Assembly (NCBI RefSeq): GCF_004761875.1
Contig: NZ_SJEY01000001.1
Coordinates: 558,001 to 622,000, forward strand
Direction: 5' to 3'
DNA length: 64,000 nt
From: Roseovarius aestuariivivens
GTDB taxonomy: Bacteria > Pseudomonadota > Alphaproteobacteria > Rhodobacterales > Rhodobacteraceae
Shown piece by piece: positions 49,201-57,738 of this stretch. The notes under the pieces are model-generated. The model was given only the letters and a program-made list of their open reading frames with translations. It did not search any database and was not told the DNA's origin. Position 1 is the stretch's first letter. Each line of letters begins with the position of its first letter. A program made the position numbers and the translations under genes.

Positions 49201-50364
49201 ATGAGCAGCGCGGACGGGCAATCGATCATCCATCGCAAGGCGAAAGTGGCACGCGACGGGTTCGAGGCGCGTGAGATGTCCGCGCCCAAAGCGCTGCGCC
49301 TCGCCCTTGCCAGGGCGGGCGAGGCGCTTTACGGGCTGGCCTTGCGCGTCCGCACGGTCGAGCAGGAAACGCTGACGCTTGACGCCATCGAGGAAGCGGT
49401 CGGAGACGACGGGCTGCTGATCCTGCTTGACGGCGCCGAGGGGGAACGCGGCGCGATCAAGCTCGATCTGCAATTCGTCTCTGGTCTTATCGAAATGCAA
49501 CTGATGGGACGCTTGCGCCGGACCGAGGCCGCCCCCCGTACCTTTACCCCCACCGATGCCGCCATTGCAGAACCCTTGATGAATGCGCTTCTTGATGGGG
49601 CTGAGGAAGACCTCGCAGAAGAAAACCTGCCGCCGCTGTCGCCGGGGCTGCGGTTTGGCGACCGGGTCGAGGACGGTCGCATGCTCGCGCTTGCCTTGAC
49701 GGGATCTGATTTTGATATTTTCCGAATGACGGTGGACATGGACAAGGGCGCCAAGACCGGTGTTCTGACTCTCATTCTGCCTGAGAGACCCGCGGCCAGC
49801 GATCTGGCCGACGGCGTCGACGGACAAAACCTGCAGGCAAAACTTGAGGAAAACGCGCTCAACGCGCCGGTCATGCTTGATGCGGTGCTTGGCAAGGTGC
49901 GGTTGCCGCTCAACAAGATCTGCGCCTGGCGTCCCGGTACGCTTTTGCCGCTGGCGCCTGATGCGTTGCACGATGCGCGGCTCAATGGCGCGGAGGGGCA
50001 TCGCGTGGCCAAGGTCAAGCTGGGCCAGCTTAACGGGTTTCGGGCGGTGCGGCTGATGATCGAGGATGACGCCCGCACTGAGACGGGCGAGAATGTGGAG
50101 CCGACCGGTAAGGCCCCTCAGGCGCGGGGCTTGCTCGTTGACGGAACCGATCCCGGCACAGGTGAGGACACCGCCGGGAAATCCGATGGCTGGGCTCAGG
50201 TCGCCGGAGAGGCCGCAAGGCAGGAGGATCCTGGCAAGGATGCTGCTGAAACCGAGACCGATCTGGCCCCAAATCACGATCACATGCGGAAACTTATCGA
50301 TCAGGACGGCGGTTCGACGGCGCCGCCTGAACCGCAAACAGCAACCGAGGAACCGACATGGTGA
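49201..50364 (+). CDS. Orphan FliM/FliN-family (SpoA domain) protein
   Basis: A 387-residue protein. The C-terminal third of the folded part has APVMLDAVLGKVRLPLNKICAWRPGTLLPL, then VAKVKLGQLNGFRAVRLM, the SpoA surface of FliM/FliN. The N-terminal part (EALYGLALRVRTVEQETLTLD) is the FliM-middle-like region. A tail of ~80 residues rich in Glu, Asp, Pro and Gly looks disordered. No other flagellar gene is in the window. It begins 80 bases after the kinase gene, so it may act in that signalling unit or be a scattered motor gene. Confidence 0.8.
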   Translation: MSSADGQSIIHRKAKVARDGFEAREMSAPKALRLALARAGEALYGLALRVRTVEQETLTLDAIEEAVGDDGLLILLDGAEGERGAIKLDLQFVSGLIEMQLMGRLRRTEAAPRTFTPTDAAIAEPLMNALLDGAEEDLAEENLPPLSPGLRFGDRVEDGRMLALALTGSDFDIFRMTVDMDKGAKTGVLTLILPERPAASDLADGVDGQNLQAKLEENALNAPVMLDAVLGKVRLPLNKICAWRPGTLLPLAPDALHDARLNGAEGHRVAKVKLGQLNGFRAVRLMIEDDARTETGENVEPTGKAPQARGLLVDGTDPGTGEDTAGKSDGWAQVAGEAARQEDPGKDAAETETDLAPNHDHMRKLIDQDGGSTAPPEPQTATEEPTW

Positions 50365-50564
50365 CTCGGCGCCGGTCCGAAACCGGGCTTCGTGACCTGT
50401 CAAAAGGTCATCCAGCGCGCAAAAAACAGGCAGGGCGCCGCAAAGGTGCGTATCCGGTCAAACAACTCTTTGGCCTGCGCGGTACGCTATGGTAGACATG
50501 TAGGGCTTTGAGATCGGGACAGGCCCCAGAGAGGGCCAAGGCCGGCAAGGGAGGAAGAAGCGTC

Positions 50565-50777
50565 ATGACGAACACCTTTTTGCAGGAGATCAAGCGACTT
50601 CAGCATCAGATCCTGGATCTTGGTGAGGCGGAGCGGTATCGCTTGCAGCCACGCCTTGCCGGGCTTTTGGGTCAGATGCGGGACGCAGGCGAACCAATTC
50701 CCGCAAAGCTGCGCCGTCTGAATGACGAGCTTCTCGACGAAGCCATAGAGGCACAGTTCGACAACATGCCCGTCTGA
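50565..50777 (+). CDS. Small helical protein of unknown function
   Basis: A 70-residue protein (MTNTFLQEIKRLQHQILDLGEAERYRLQPRL at the N-terminus), wholly helical and cytoplasmic. GGAGGAAGAAGCGTC precedes the ATG. Not recognised. Confidence 0.7.
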   Translation: MTNTFLQEIKRLQHQILDLGEAERYRLQPRLAGLLGQMRDAGEPIPAKLRRLNDELLDEAIEAQFDNMPV

Positions 50778-50869
50778 AATCGGTCCGCCCGGCCGGGAAA
50801 GCTTGCGCCGGGTCCCTGAATCGCGGTCTAATCCCGCGAAGTCAAAGGGTTGAGGCGGGGCGAGGCGGC

Positions 50870-52864
50870 GTGTCCGAGGTCAAGTATCACATCGAAGAAG
50901 GCGTGGCGGTTCTGACCATGGAACGCGGCCGCGCAAATGCACTGGCACCGTCGCTCAGAGCCGATCTGGCCGCGGCGCTCGAGCGTGCCGCCGGCGACGA
51001 TCAGGTTGCGGCTGTCGTCCTGCAGGGTGCCGGAGGGGTCTTCAGTTCGGGCGTCGATATCGCGGAATACGATGCGCCGCTGGCGTCGCCCTGGATCGAC
51101 GTGCTGGCCCGTCGGATCGAAACCTTTCCGAAACCCGTGGTCGCCGCGCTGCACGGCGCAGCCCTTGGCGCCGGTCTCGAACTGGCACTTGCCGCGCATG
51201 GCCGCGTTGTGCGGAACTCCACGCGGCTGGCCCAGCCCGAAGTGACGCTTTCGCTTGTCCCCGGTGGGGGCGCGACCCAGCGTCTGCCGCGCCTTCTGGG
51301 GGCGCAGGCCGCGCTGGAACTGATGCTGGCAGGCCGCGCCGTAGCGCCCGATGATCCAAGGTTGCGCCAGATCTTCGACGAAGTCACCACTGATGAGCCG
51401 CTTGCGCCCGCGCTTGCGCTGGCGCGGCGACTGGCGCGCGCGGGGACGTGGACCCGCACCTGTGATATCGAGCGCGGATTTTCCGACCCGGAAGGCTATC
51501 AAAAGGCGATTTCCGCGGTCGGGGCGCAGGTCAGAGCCAAGACCAGCGCCGAGGCCGACGTTCTGCGATGTGTCGAGGCGGCGCAGCTTTTGCCGTTTGA
51601 ACAGGGCCTTGCCTTTGAACGGACGGTTTTCGAAGAGCGGATCGCGTCGCCTGCCGCACGGGCCATCCGGCACGTCTATACCGCCGAACGGCGGGCCCAG
51701 ATGCATCCCGGCCTGCAGGATGCGCGGCCCCGTGAGATCCGCCAGGTGGCGCTTATCGGGGACGATCCGCAGGTGGCTCAATTGGCCATTCACTGCTTGG
51801 ATCAGGGGCAACACGTGACCATCACGGGACCGAATGCGGATGCCCTGGCCGCCCGCACCGCAGCCATCTACGAGGCGGCCGTTTCACGCGGCCGTCTTGC
51901 GGATGCGGCGCGCGAGGCGGCCCTGGCGCGGCTCGCAATCGTTCCGACCGATCAAGCGATACCCGTGGCCGATCTTGTTCTGGAGGCAAAGGGCAGCGTT
52001 CCGGGCAGCGCGCGCCCGAAGCCGGACGCCGTCTGGTGTGTTCTTGATGATGTGGGCCAGGCTGAATTGCGGGCCGCCGATCTTGGTACGCCTGTCGTGA
52101 CCTTGCGCGTCTACCGTCCCGCACACAGTTCCAGGCTTGCGGAATTCGCCGCGCTCGACACCACGCCAGTGGATGTTTTGGCCAGTGTCGTGGCCTATTT
52201 CGGCAGGGCGGGGCGATCGGTTCTGCGCAGCGCCGTCAGGCCCGGTCTTCTGGGGCATCGTGCCATGGCGCCGGGTTTGTGCGCGGCGCTTTCCCTTGTC
52301 CGTGCAGGCGCCGATCCGTCGGCGGTGGATCTGGCGGCGCGAGATCTTGGTTTTGCCGACGGGCCATTTCGCATGATCGAGATTGACGGACCCGCGGAGG
52401 TCGAGGCACGACTGGAGCGGATCTGTGGCAGCGGGGCGCAGGCCGAACTTGATCTGCTCAGGGCCCTTCGCGACCGCGAAGACGGGGAAACGGGCGCCAC
52501 GGAAGGCAAAGACAGCGATCCGGCCCTGGCGCATTGGTTGCAGGCATGGCGTTCCCGGCAGGGTGATCTGCCGTCGCTGCCGCAGGGTGTGTCCCTGCGC
52601 GACGCAATGCACGCGGCGCTGGTGAATGGTGCTGCGCGGATGATCGAAGGCCGGGAGGTGATGCGCGCGTCGGATATCGACCTTTGCTTCGTGCAGGGTT
52701 ACGGGTTTGCGCGGGACAAGGGCGGCCCGTTGTTGCAGGCCGATATTCTTGGATTGCTCCCGCTCGTGCGAAAAATGAAGACCCTGCAGGAGATTTCCGA
52801 AAACATCTGGAAACCGGCCCCGCTGGTCGAAGAGATGGTCAAATACGGAAAACGTTTCTTCTAG
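50870..52864 (+). CDS. FadJ-like enoyl-CoA hydratase/3-hydroxyacyl-CoA dehydrogenase fusion with degenerate dehydrogenase half
   Basis: A 664-residue protein. Residues 1-190 are a crotonase domain with both catalytic-site glutamates in place: ALGAGLELALAAHGRV and LAQPEVTLSLVPGGGATQRLPR. Residues ~285-660 have the dehydrogenase layout, but the NAD-binding GxGxxG motif is VALIGDDPQVAQ, and the usual HFF(N/S)PA catalytic motif reads LRVYRPAHSS (about residue 411). It is therefore likely an active hydratase fused to a dehydrogenase-like domain with lost or altered activity. GTG start with GAGGCG upstream. Downstream is a convergent small membrane protein gene, 8 bases from the stop. Confidence 0.85.
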   Translation: MSEVKYHIEEGVAVLTMERGRANALAPSLRADLAAALERAAGDDQVAAVVLQGAGGVFSSGVDIAEYDAPLASPWIDVLARRIETFPKPVVAALHGAALGAGLELALAAHGRVVRNSTRLAQPEVTLSLVPGGGATQRLPRLLGAQAALELMLAGRAVAPDDPRLRQIFDEVTTDEPLAPALALARRLARAGTWTRTCDIERGFSDPEGYQKAISAVGAQVRAKTSAEADVLRCVEAAQLLPFEQGLAFERTVFEERIASPAARAIRHVYTAERRAQMHPGLQDARPREIRQVALIGDDPQVAQLAIHCLDQGQHVTITGPNADALAARTAAIYEAAVSRGRLADAAREAALARLAIVPTDQAIPVADLVLEAKGSVPGSARPKPDAVWCVLDDVGQAELRAADLGTPVVTLRVYRPAHSSRLAEFAALDTTPVDVLASVVAYFGRAGRSVLRSAVRPGLLGHRAMAPGLCAALSLVRAGADPSAVDLAARDLGFADGPFRMIEIDGPAEVEARLERICGSGAQAELDLLRALRDREDGETGATEGKDSDPALAHWLQAWRSRQGDLPSLPQGVSLRDAMHAALVNGAARMIEGREVMRASDIDLCFVQGYGFARDKGGPLLQADILGLLPLVRKMKTLQEISENIWKPAPLVEEMVKYGKRFF

Positions 52865-52872
52865 GGCCTGCC

Positions 52873-53088
52873 TTAGGCAAGAGTGATGCCCAAAACCACG
52901 AGCATCAGACCGATCACCGACAGGAACAAGGCGCCCGTGTTCATTGGCACGACGCGGCGCAATTCCGCGCGCATCGCCTCTTCATCCAAGCCAGATTTGC
53001 GGGCGCGCGCCACGCGCAGGATACACCAGATCAAAAGAGCCAGCCCCGCTACCGTGACTGCGGCCCCGATCCAGACAAGGTTTTCCAT
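52873..53088 (-). CDS. Small two-segment membrane protein
   Basis: A 71-residue protein: WIGAAVTVAGLALLIWCIL and NTGALFLSVIGLMLVVLGI are two membrane segments joined by a basic, then acidic cytoplasmic loop (RVARARKSGLDEEAMRAELRR). Function unknown. It is convergent with the FadJ-like gene. Confidence 0.75.
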   Translation of the reverse strand: MENLVWIGAAVTVAGLALLIWCILRVARARKSGLDEEAMRAELRRVVPMNTGALFLSVIGLMLVVLGITLA

Positions 53089-53218
53089 GGCTGCGCCCTT
53101 CCTGTTGCAGGCAAGGACCTAGACCAGACAGGGGCGACCTTCAAGCCGTGCCGAAAACGGGGCTTGTCTGGGGGAGGGTGCAGAGGTAGTCAAAAACTCC
53201 GAGCAGAGGAGACGACCC

Positions 53219-53488
53219 ATGGACGACCAAGTCACAGGCCCCGGACCCGACAGCAGCTATCGCGTGACCGCCGACGAGCTACGCCAGTTCATCGAGCGGT
53301 TCGAGCGACTGGAGTCGGAGAAGAAAGACATCGCCGAGCAGCAAAAAGAGGTGATGGCCGAAGCCAAGGCGCGGGGCTATGACACCAAGGTCATGCGCAA
53401 GGTCATTGCGCTGCGCAAGCGCGACAAGGACGACATTGCGGAGGAAGAAGCGGTTCTGGAAATGTACAAGGAAGCGCTTGGAATGTAA
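53219..53488 (+). CDS. gapR: GapR-family nucleoid protein (DUF2312)
   Basis: An 89-residue helical DNA-binding protein. YRVTADELRQFIERFERLESEKKDIAEQQKEVM and KARGYDTKVMRKVIALRKRDKDDIAEEEAVL are the DUF2312 signature. In Caulobacter GapR clamps overtwisted AT-rich DNA and assists topoisomerases and replication. GAGGAGACGACCC precedes the ATG. Confidence 0.93.
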   Translation: MDDQVTGPGPDSSYRVTADELRQFIERFERLESEKKDIAEQQKEVMAEAKARGYDTKVMRKVIALRKRDKDDIAEEEAVLEMYKEALGM

Positions 53489-53493
53489 GCGAG

Positions 53494-54369
53494 CTAGGGC
53501 GCGATCATGTTCACGCCCGGAACGCGCTGCACCTCGAACAGATCCTCGTCATAGGCCTCGGTCATCTGGTCGACCAGCTCTTCGGTCCAGCCCGGCAGAT
53601 CGAGTTCTTCCTCTATTTCCTCGTCGAGAATGAATTTATCGAGAAAGGCCGCGATCACGCGGCGTTTCTGGACCTCAGTCATGCCGGGATGGCTTTCGAG
53701 ATAGGCCTCGAACCGCTTCATCCCGGCAGGGGTCATGATCTCGCGCAGGAGTGTGAACTCGCCTTCGAAAGACGCGGTCGGATCCAGCCCCGCAAGTTCG
53801 CGCACGACCTGCGCCCAGATCAGCGGCGTATCTTCGTTGCACCAAACTGTGATCGGCATGTCCGGAAAGGCATGGCGGATGCGGGCAATAGTTGGAGACC
53901 AGCGGAAATCGAGAGGTGGCACGCCGTTGAGATAATCGTCCATGCGCTTGTGCGGCGTTTTGTCAAAGAGAGCAGGCAAGAGGCTGGCAGGGTTCCGAAG
54001 GCCGAGAAACAGCTCGATATTGTCCCTCGGGAATAGTTGCTGTGCTGCGGTCAGCCGACGCTCTGCCGCGGGATAGATCTGACCTTGGCCGACGGCCATT
54101 TTCGGCGTGCCGAAGAAGCCTTGGTTCGACAGGACCAGCCGATCTGAACTTGGGTCATGTCCCACGGCGGCCAGAAACACGTCCCGAGCCTCCGAGGTTA
54201 TGCCGCTTTCTAGCGCCTCGTGCAGTATGTCGCGCAGGAGCTTGCGGTAGGCCTGGGGATTGGGCACGTCGGTGCCGATACTGGCAAGAAGATCGGTATT
54301 CCTGACCAGGCAATTGACCAGCCTGTCCTCATCTGTGAGGTGCGCGCCTGCGTGGATAACGACCTGCAT
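53494..54369 (-). CDS. Sulfotransferase-fold-like protein lacking the P-loop
   Basis: A 291-residue protein of unknown function that is related to the sulfotransferase-like gene at 2614. Compare VVIHAGAHLTDEDRLVNCLV here with [16 protein letters not shown] there; LFLGLRNPASLLPALF with [16 protein letters not shown]; and RHAFPDMPITVWCNEDT with [17 protein letters not shown]. The Ser/Thr residues that would bind the 5'-phosphosulfate are missing, so PAPS-dependent catalysis is doubtful. The C-terminal third is acidic (FILDEEIEEELDLPGWTEELVDQM). It is convergent with gapR (5 bases between stops). Confidence 0.65.
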   Translation of the reverse strand: MQVVIHAGAHLTDEDRLVNCLVRNTDLLASIGTDVPNPQAYRKLLRDILHEALESGITSEARDVFLAAVGHDPSSDRLVLSNQGFFGTPKMAVGQGQIYPAAERRLTAAQQLFPRDNIELFLGLRNPASLLPALFDKTPHKRMDDYLNGVPPLDFRWSPTIARIRHAFPDMPITVWCNEDTPLIWAQVVRELAGLDPTASFEGEFTLLREIMTPAGMKRFEAYLESHPGMTEVQKRRVIAAFLDKFILDEEIEEELDLPGWTEELVDQMTEAYDEDLFEVQRVPGVNMIAP

Positions 54370-54492
54370 TCCAGTCCTCGATCGGAGTGTTCTGGCCGAA
54401 TATAGACGCTTTTCCGGGACGTTAAACCGCTTTCGGGGAAGTGGGTCAGAGCCCGTGTCCTGTGCCGGTTGCGCGCTTGGGGCGCAAACGAA

Positions 54493-54519
54493 AAATGGCC
54501 CCGGTTAACGGGGCCATTT
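54493..54519 (-). terminator. Intrinsic terminator after the ectoine operon
   Basis: An 11-bp stem (54493-54503 with 54509-54519) around loop GTTAA, followed on the minus strand by a T-run. It ends the ectABC-ask transcript before the sulfotransferase-like gene. Confidence 0.85.
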
Positions 54520-54535
54520 CATCAGTTCGTTCAGA

Positions 54536-55978
54536 TCAGGCGACGAGCTTGGGCTCTGCCTCGGATTTTGGAGTGACGAGTGCCTCGTGTAGCGCCTTGA
54601 TCGACGAGTCGAGGTCGTCGCGGTGGACCGCGAATTGCACATCGACAGACCGCGACCCCTGCAGCAGGCCCAGCACATCAATCCCGTGCTCGTCCAAGGC
54701 CGAAAGCCCTTTGAGCGTGACCTTGAGCCCGGCCAGTTCACGTCCAATGACTGCGGAGATGCCCATCGGGCGCACACTGACGCGCGACCCTGGGTACAAC
54801 TGGGTCAGATCGCTTTCGGCCGAACGCACGGCTTTGAGCGGGGCATCGACATAATGGGTGATCGTGTTTGCGTTGGTCGACTTGGACACGATCCGGAGGT
54901 TATGCCGTTTCAGCACATCGAGAATGGCGCTGTCATACCCTTTGACGCCCACCATGTCCTGCTCGAAAAGCTCGAGCGCGTGTACTTGCACACCAGTGAC
55001 CATCTCGACGCGGGCGTACTCTGCGGGCCGGTCGTCGATGAGCGTGCCCGGATCTTGGGGCTCAAACGCGTTCGTCACGCGCAGCGGAATGTTCGCCTGA
55101 CGCAGCATTTTCGCAGCCGAGGGGTGGATCGCCTCCATGCCCATGTTCGACAGTTGGTCCGCGACGTCGTAGTTCGTGTGACCCAGCTTCACCACGGCGT
55201 CTTCGCCGACAAGGTTCGGATCGGCCGAGGACAGGTGAAATTCCTTGTGAATAATCGCCTCGCCCGCGCCGGTTAGAGATGCGATTTTCGAGAATGTGAC
55301 CTCGGAATAGCCGCGGTCAAACTCTTTCATGAGGCCTTCCACGCATTGCGCATAGCCAGTCACGATCGGCAATTCGCTTTTCAGATCGATATCGCGCAAG
55401 CCGTCGACGATCCGGTCCTCCAGCGAATATTCGCCCTCATCACGCCAACCGGACAAATCGACAAAGCGCGCGGCAACACCGTGACGATTGAGAAGCTGCG
55501 CCGTAACGAAAGCAGAATGCGCTTCGCCGAGACCGGACAGCAATTCGCGGATGATGTTCATGTGCTGGCCGAGCCGGAAATGCCCGTAAGAGCACAGGCG
55601 GTGCAAGTCGATAAGACAGTTCCGAGCGCCGTCTATGCGGTCACGAACAAAATCGTCCGCAGCCTGCAGATCCGCCTTGTGCTTGAGAATGTCCGAATGC
55701 GCTTTTTGCATCGCCTGGCCGACCCGGCTTAGCGCGCTCATCCAACCATGATCGTTATCGTCGGCGTTGACAAAAAGGCCGTAAACGCCAGGCTCACCCG
55801 TTTTCTTGTCTTCAAGAAGCAGGTTCGTGATACCGCCATAGGCGGACACGACAAAGATGCGGTTATAAAGAGCGTCGCCGGACAGGTCCCCGATAAAGAG
55901 ACTGTCGAGCAGCTCTGCCGTGCGGCTCATGGATGTGCCGCCGATTTTTTCGACCGTATGTGATTTGGTTTGGGTCAC
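54536..55978 (-). CDS. ask: Ectoine-operon aspartate kinase (Ask_Ect)
   Basis: Phosphorylates aspartate to feed aspartate-semialdehyde into ectoine synthesis. The 480-residue protein begins HTVEKIGGTSMSRTAELLDSLF (KxGGTS kinase motif), later has GAGEAIIHKEFHLSSADPN, and ends with two ACT-like segments (RIVSKSTNANTITHYVD; GLSALDEHGIDVLGLLQGSRSVDVQF). The ectoine-specific isozyme is known to be less feedback-inhibited than housekeeping aspartokinases. GTG start with AGGATCCATC before it. Last gene of ectABC-ask. Confidence 0.95.
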   Translation of the reverse strand: MTQTKSHTVEKIGGTSMSRTAELLDSLFIGDLSGDALYNRIFVVSAYGGITNLLLEDKKTGEPGVYGLFVNADDNDHGWMSALSRVGQAMQKAHSDILKHKADLQAADDFVRDRIDGARNCLIDLHRLCSYGHFRLGQHMNIIRELLSGLGEAHSAFVTAQLLNRHGVAARFVDLSGWRDEGEYSLEDRIVDGLRDIDLKSELPIVTGYAQCVEGLMKEFDRGYSEVTFSKIASLTGAGEAIIHKEFHLSSADPNLVGEDAVVKLGHTNYDVADQLSNMGMEAIHPSAAKMLRQANIPLRVTNAFEPQDPGTLIDDRPAEYARVEMVTGVQVHALELFEQDMVGVKGYDSAILDVLKRHNLRIVSKSTNANTITHYVDAPLKAVRSAESDLTQLYPGSRVSVRPMGISAVIGRELAGLKVTLKGLSALDEHGIDVLGLLQGSRSVDVQFAVHRDDLDSSIKALHEALVTPKSEAEPKLVA

Positions 55979-56008
55979 GATGGATCCTGTCCGTTTCGTT
56001 CGGGTCAG

Positions 56009-56398
56009 TTATGCTGTTTCCGCCGGGGCGTAAGAGCCGTCTTCGCGATGCACTTCGTTGCCGGTAATCGGCGGGTTGAAGCAGCACGCCAGCACTAACT
56101 CTTCCTCGCAAACGAGGCGATGCTTGTCGTGCTTGTCGAGCCCGTACATCACGCCCGGCTTGATCTCGTGCGTTTCGTTCGTGGCAAGATCGGTGATCGT
56201 GCCCTTACCCGAGATGCAGTAGACGCTCTCGAAGTGGTGCTTGTAGTGGAACACGTGTTCCGAACCGGCCTTTATCGTCGTGATGTGGAACGAAAAGCCC
56301 ATGCCATCATCGGCGAGGAGCATGCGAACGGAATTCCACTCCGCGTCCGACACGGATTTGTCGGTGTTTTTGAGCTCGTTGAAGTCGCGAATTAGCAT
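56009..56398 (-). CDS. ectC: Ectoine synthase EctC
   Basis: Cyclises N-gamma-acetyl-2,4-diaminobutyrate to ectoine. The 129-residue cupin shows MLIRDFNELKNTDKSVSDAEW, FSFHITTIKAGSEHVFHYKHHFESVYCISGKG (metal-binding Glu and Tyr region), and GVMYGLDKHDKHRLVCEEELVLACCFNPPI (third metal ligand His). The ribosome site GGAGT lies in the end of ectB, 3 bases from the ectB stop, so translation is coupled. Confidence 0.97.
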   Translation of the reverse strand: MLIRDFNELKNTDKSVSDAEWNSVRMLLADDGMGFSFHITTIKAGSEHVFHYKHHFESVYCISGKGTITDLATNETHEIKPGVMYGLDKHDKHRLVCEEELVLACCFNPPITGNEVHREDGSYAPAETA

Positions 56399-56401
56399 GA
56401 T

Positions 56402-57694
56402 TTACTCCGCTGCCAGTTTGGCTGTTGCGATTTGTTCTGCGACGGCATCGGCGAGGATATCGAGGCCTTTTTCAAGAACCGTGTCCGGCGTTGTAAGTGG
56501 CGCGAGGATCTTGACCACCTCGTCATGTGCGCCAGACGTTTCGATGATCACGCCCTTTTTAAAGCAGGCAGCGCAGATTGCACCTGCAAGGTCGCCCGAG
56601 CCAACATCGATGCCGCGCATCATGCCACGGCCCTTAAGCTTGGCGTTCGGCACGTGTTCGGCGATCTCAGCAAGACGCTCTTTCAGGCGCTTGCCTTTCC
56701 GAATGACATCCTTGGAAAACGAGTCGTCTTTCCAGAACTTTTCCAACGCGACGCGAGCGGTCACGAAAGCGTGGGTGTTGCCGCGGAACGTGCCGTTGTG
56801 CTCGGCCGGTTTCCAGATATCCAGCTCTGGCTTCACGAGCAGGGCGGCAAATGGCAGGCCCATGCCCGAAAAAGATTTCGCCAGTGTGATCATATCGGGC
56901 TGAAACCCCATTCCTTCGGTGGAAAAGAACGTTCCGGTGCGGCCGCAGCCCGCCTGAATGTCATCGACGATCAGCAGGGCACCATGCTTTTTCGCGAGAT
57001 CGGCAATACCCTTGAGCCACTCGGGCGATGCGGCGTTGAGGCCACCTTCGCCTTGGACAGGCTCCACAATGAAGGCCGCCGGGGCGTCGATTCCCGAAGA
57101 CGGATTGTCCAGCATCAGCTCAATTTGCTTCAGCGTATCGACATCATCGCCGAACGCGCCCTCGAACGGCATGCGCGAAGTGCCGCAGATAGGCCCGCCA
57201 CCTGCGCCGGCACGTTTGCCGGCGTTACCCGTGCAGGACAGGGCGCCAAGCGTCATTCCGTGAAAACCGTTCGTGAAGGCGATGATGTTCCGGCGACCGG
57301 TCACTTTCCGGGCAAGCTTCATCGCGGCCTCGACCGCATTGGTGCCTGTCGGCCCGACCATCATGACCTTGTGATCCATGTCGCGCGGCTTGAGAATGAT
57401 ATCCTCGAAAGCCTCCAGAAAGCGCGCCTTGGTGTCGGTGTACATGTCCAGGCCATGCGTGACGCCGTCGGACTGAATGTGCTCTATCAGAGCCGCCTGC
57501 ATGTCGGGGTCGTTGTGCCCGTAGTTCAGCGACGAACAGCCCGCCAAAAAGTCGATATATTCACGACCCTGATCGTCGGTCATGATCGATCCCTTGGCTT
57601 TGACGAAGCTGGTCGGAAAGCTGTTGCAGTAGCTCCGTACCTGGCTTTCGCGTCGCGAGAAAATTTCGAATTTGTGTTCCTTGTCAGTCGACAT
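56402..57694 (-). CDS. ectB: Diaminobutyrate-2-oxoglutarate transaminase EctB
   Basis: PLP-dependent class III aminotransferase making 2,4-diaminobutyrate from aspartate-semialdehyde and glutamate. 430 residues. Seen: IFSRRESQVRSYCNSFPTSFVKAKGS, FLAGCSSLNYGHNDPDM, GPTGTNAVEAAMKLARKVTGRRNI, LLIVDDIQAGCGRTGTFFS and the PLP lysine in MITLAKSFSGMGLPFAALL. Middle gene of the ectABC-ask operon. Confidence 0.97.
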   Translation of the reverse strand: MSTDKEHKFEIFSRRESQVRSYCNSFPTSFVKAKGSIMTDDQGREYIDFLAGCSSLNYGHNDPDMQAALIEHIQSDGVTHGLDMYTDTKARFLEAFEDIILKPRDMDHKVMMVGPTGTNAVEAAMKLARKVTGRRNIIAFTNGFHGMTLGALSCTGNAGKRAGAGGGPICGTSRMPFEGAFGDDVDTLKQIELMLDNPSSGIDAPAAFIVEPVQGEGGLNAASPEWLKGIADLAKKHGALLIVDDIQAGCGRTGTFFSTEGMGFQPDMITLAKSFSGMGLPFAALLVKPELDIWKPAEHNGTFRGNTHAFVTARVALEKFWKDDSFSKDVIRKGKRLKERLAEIAEHVPNAKLKGRGMMRGIDVGSGDLAGAICAACFKKGVIIETSGAHDEVVKILAPLTTPDTVLEKGLDILADAVAEQIATAKLAAE

Positions 57695-57738
57695 TTTGAG
57701 GTCCAGTTGTTGGGAGAATTGGTGTCTCGAAGCGCGTG

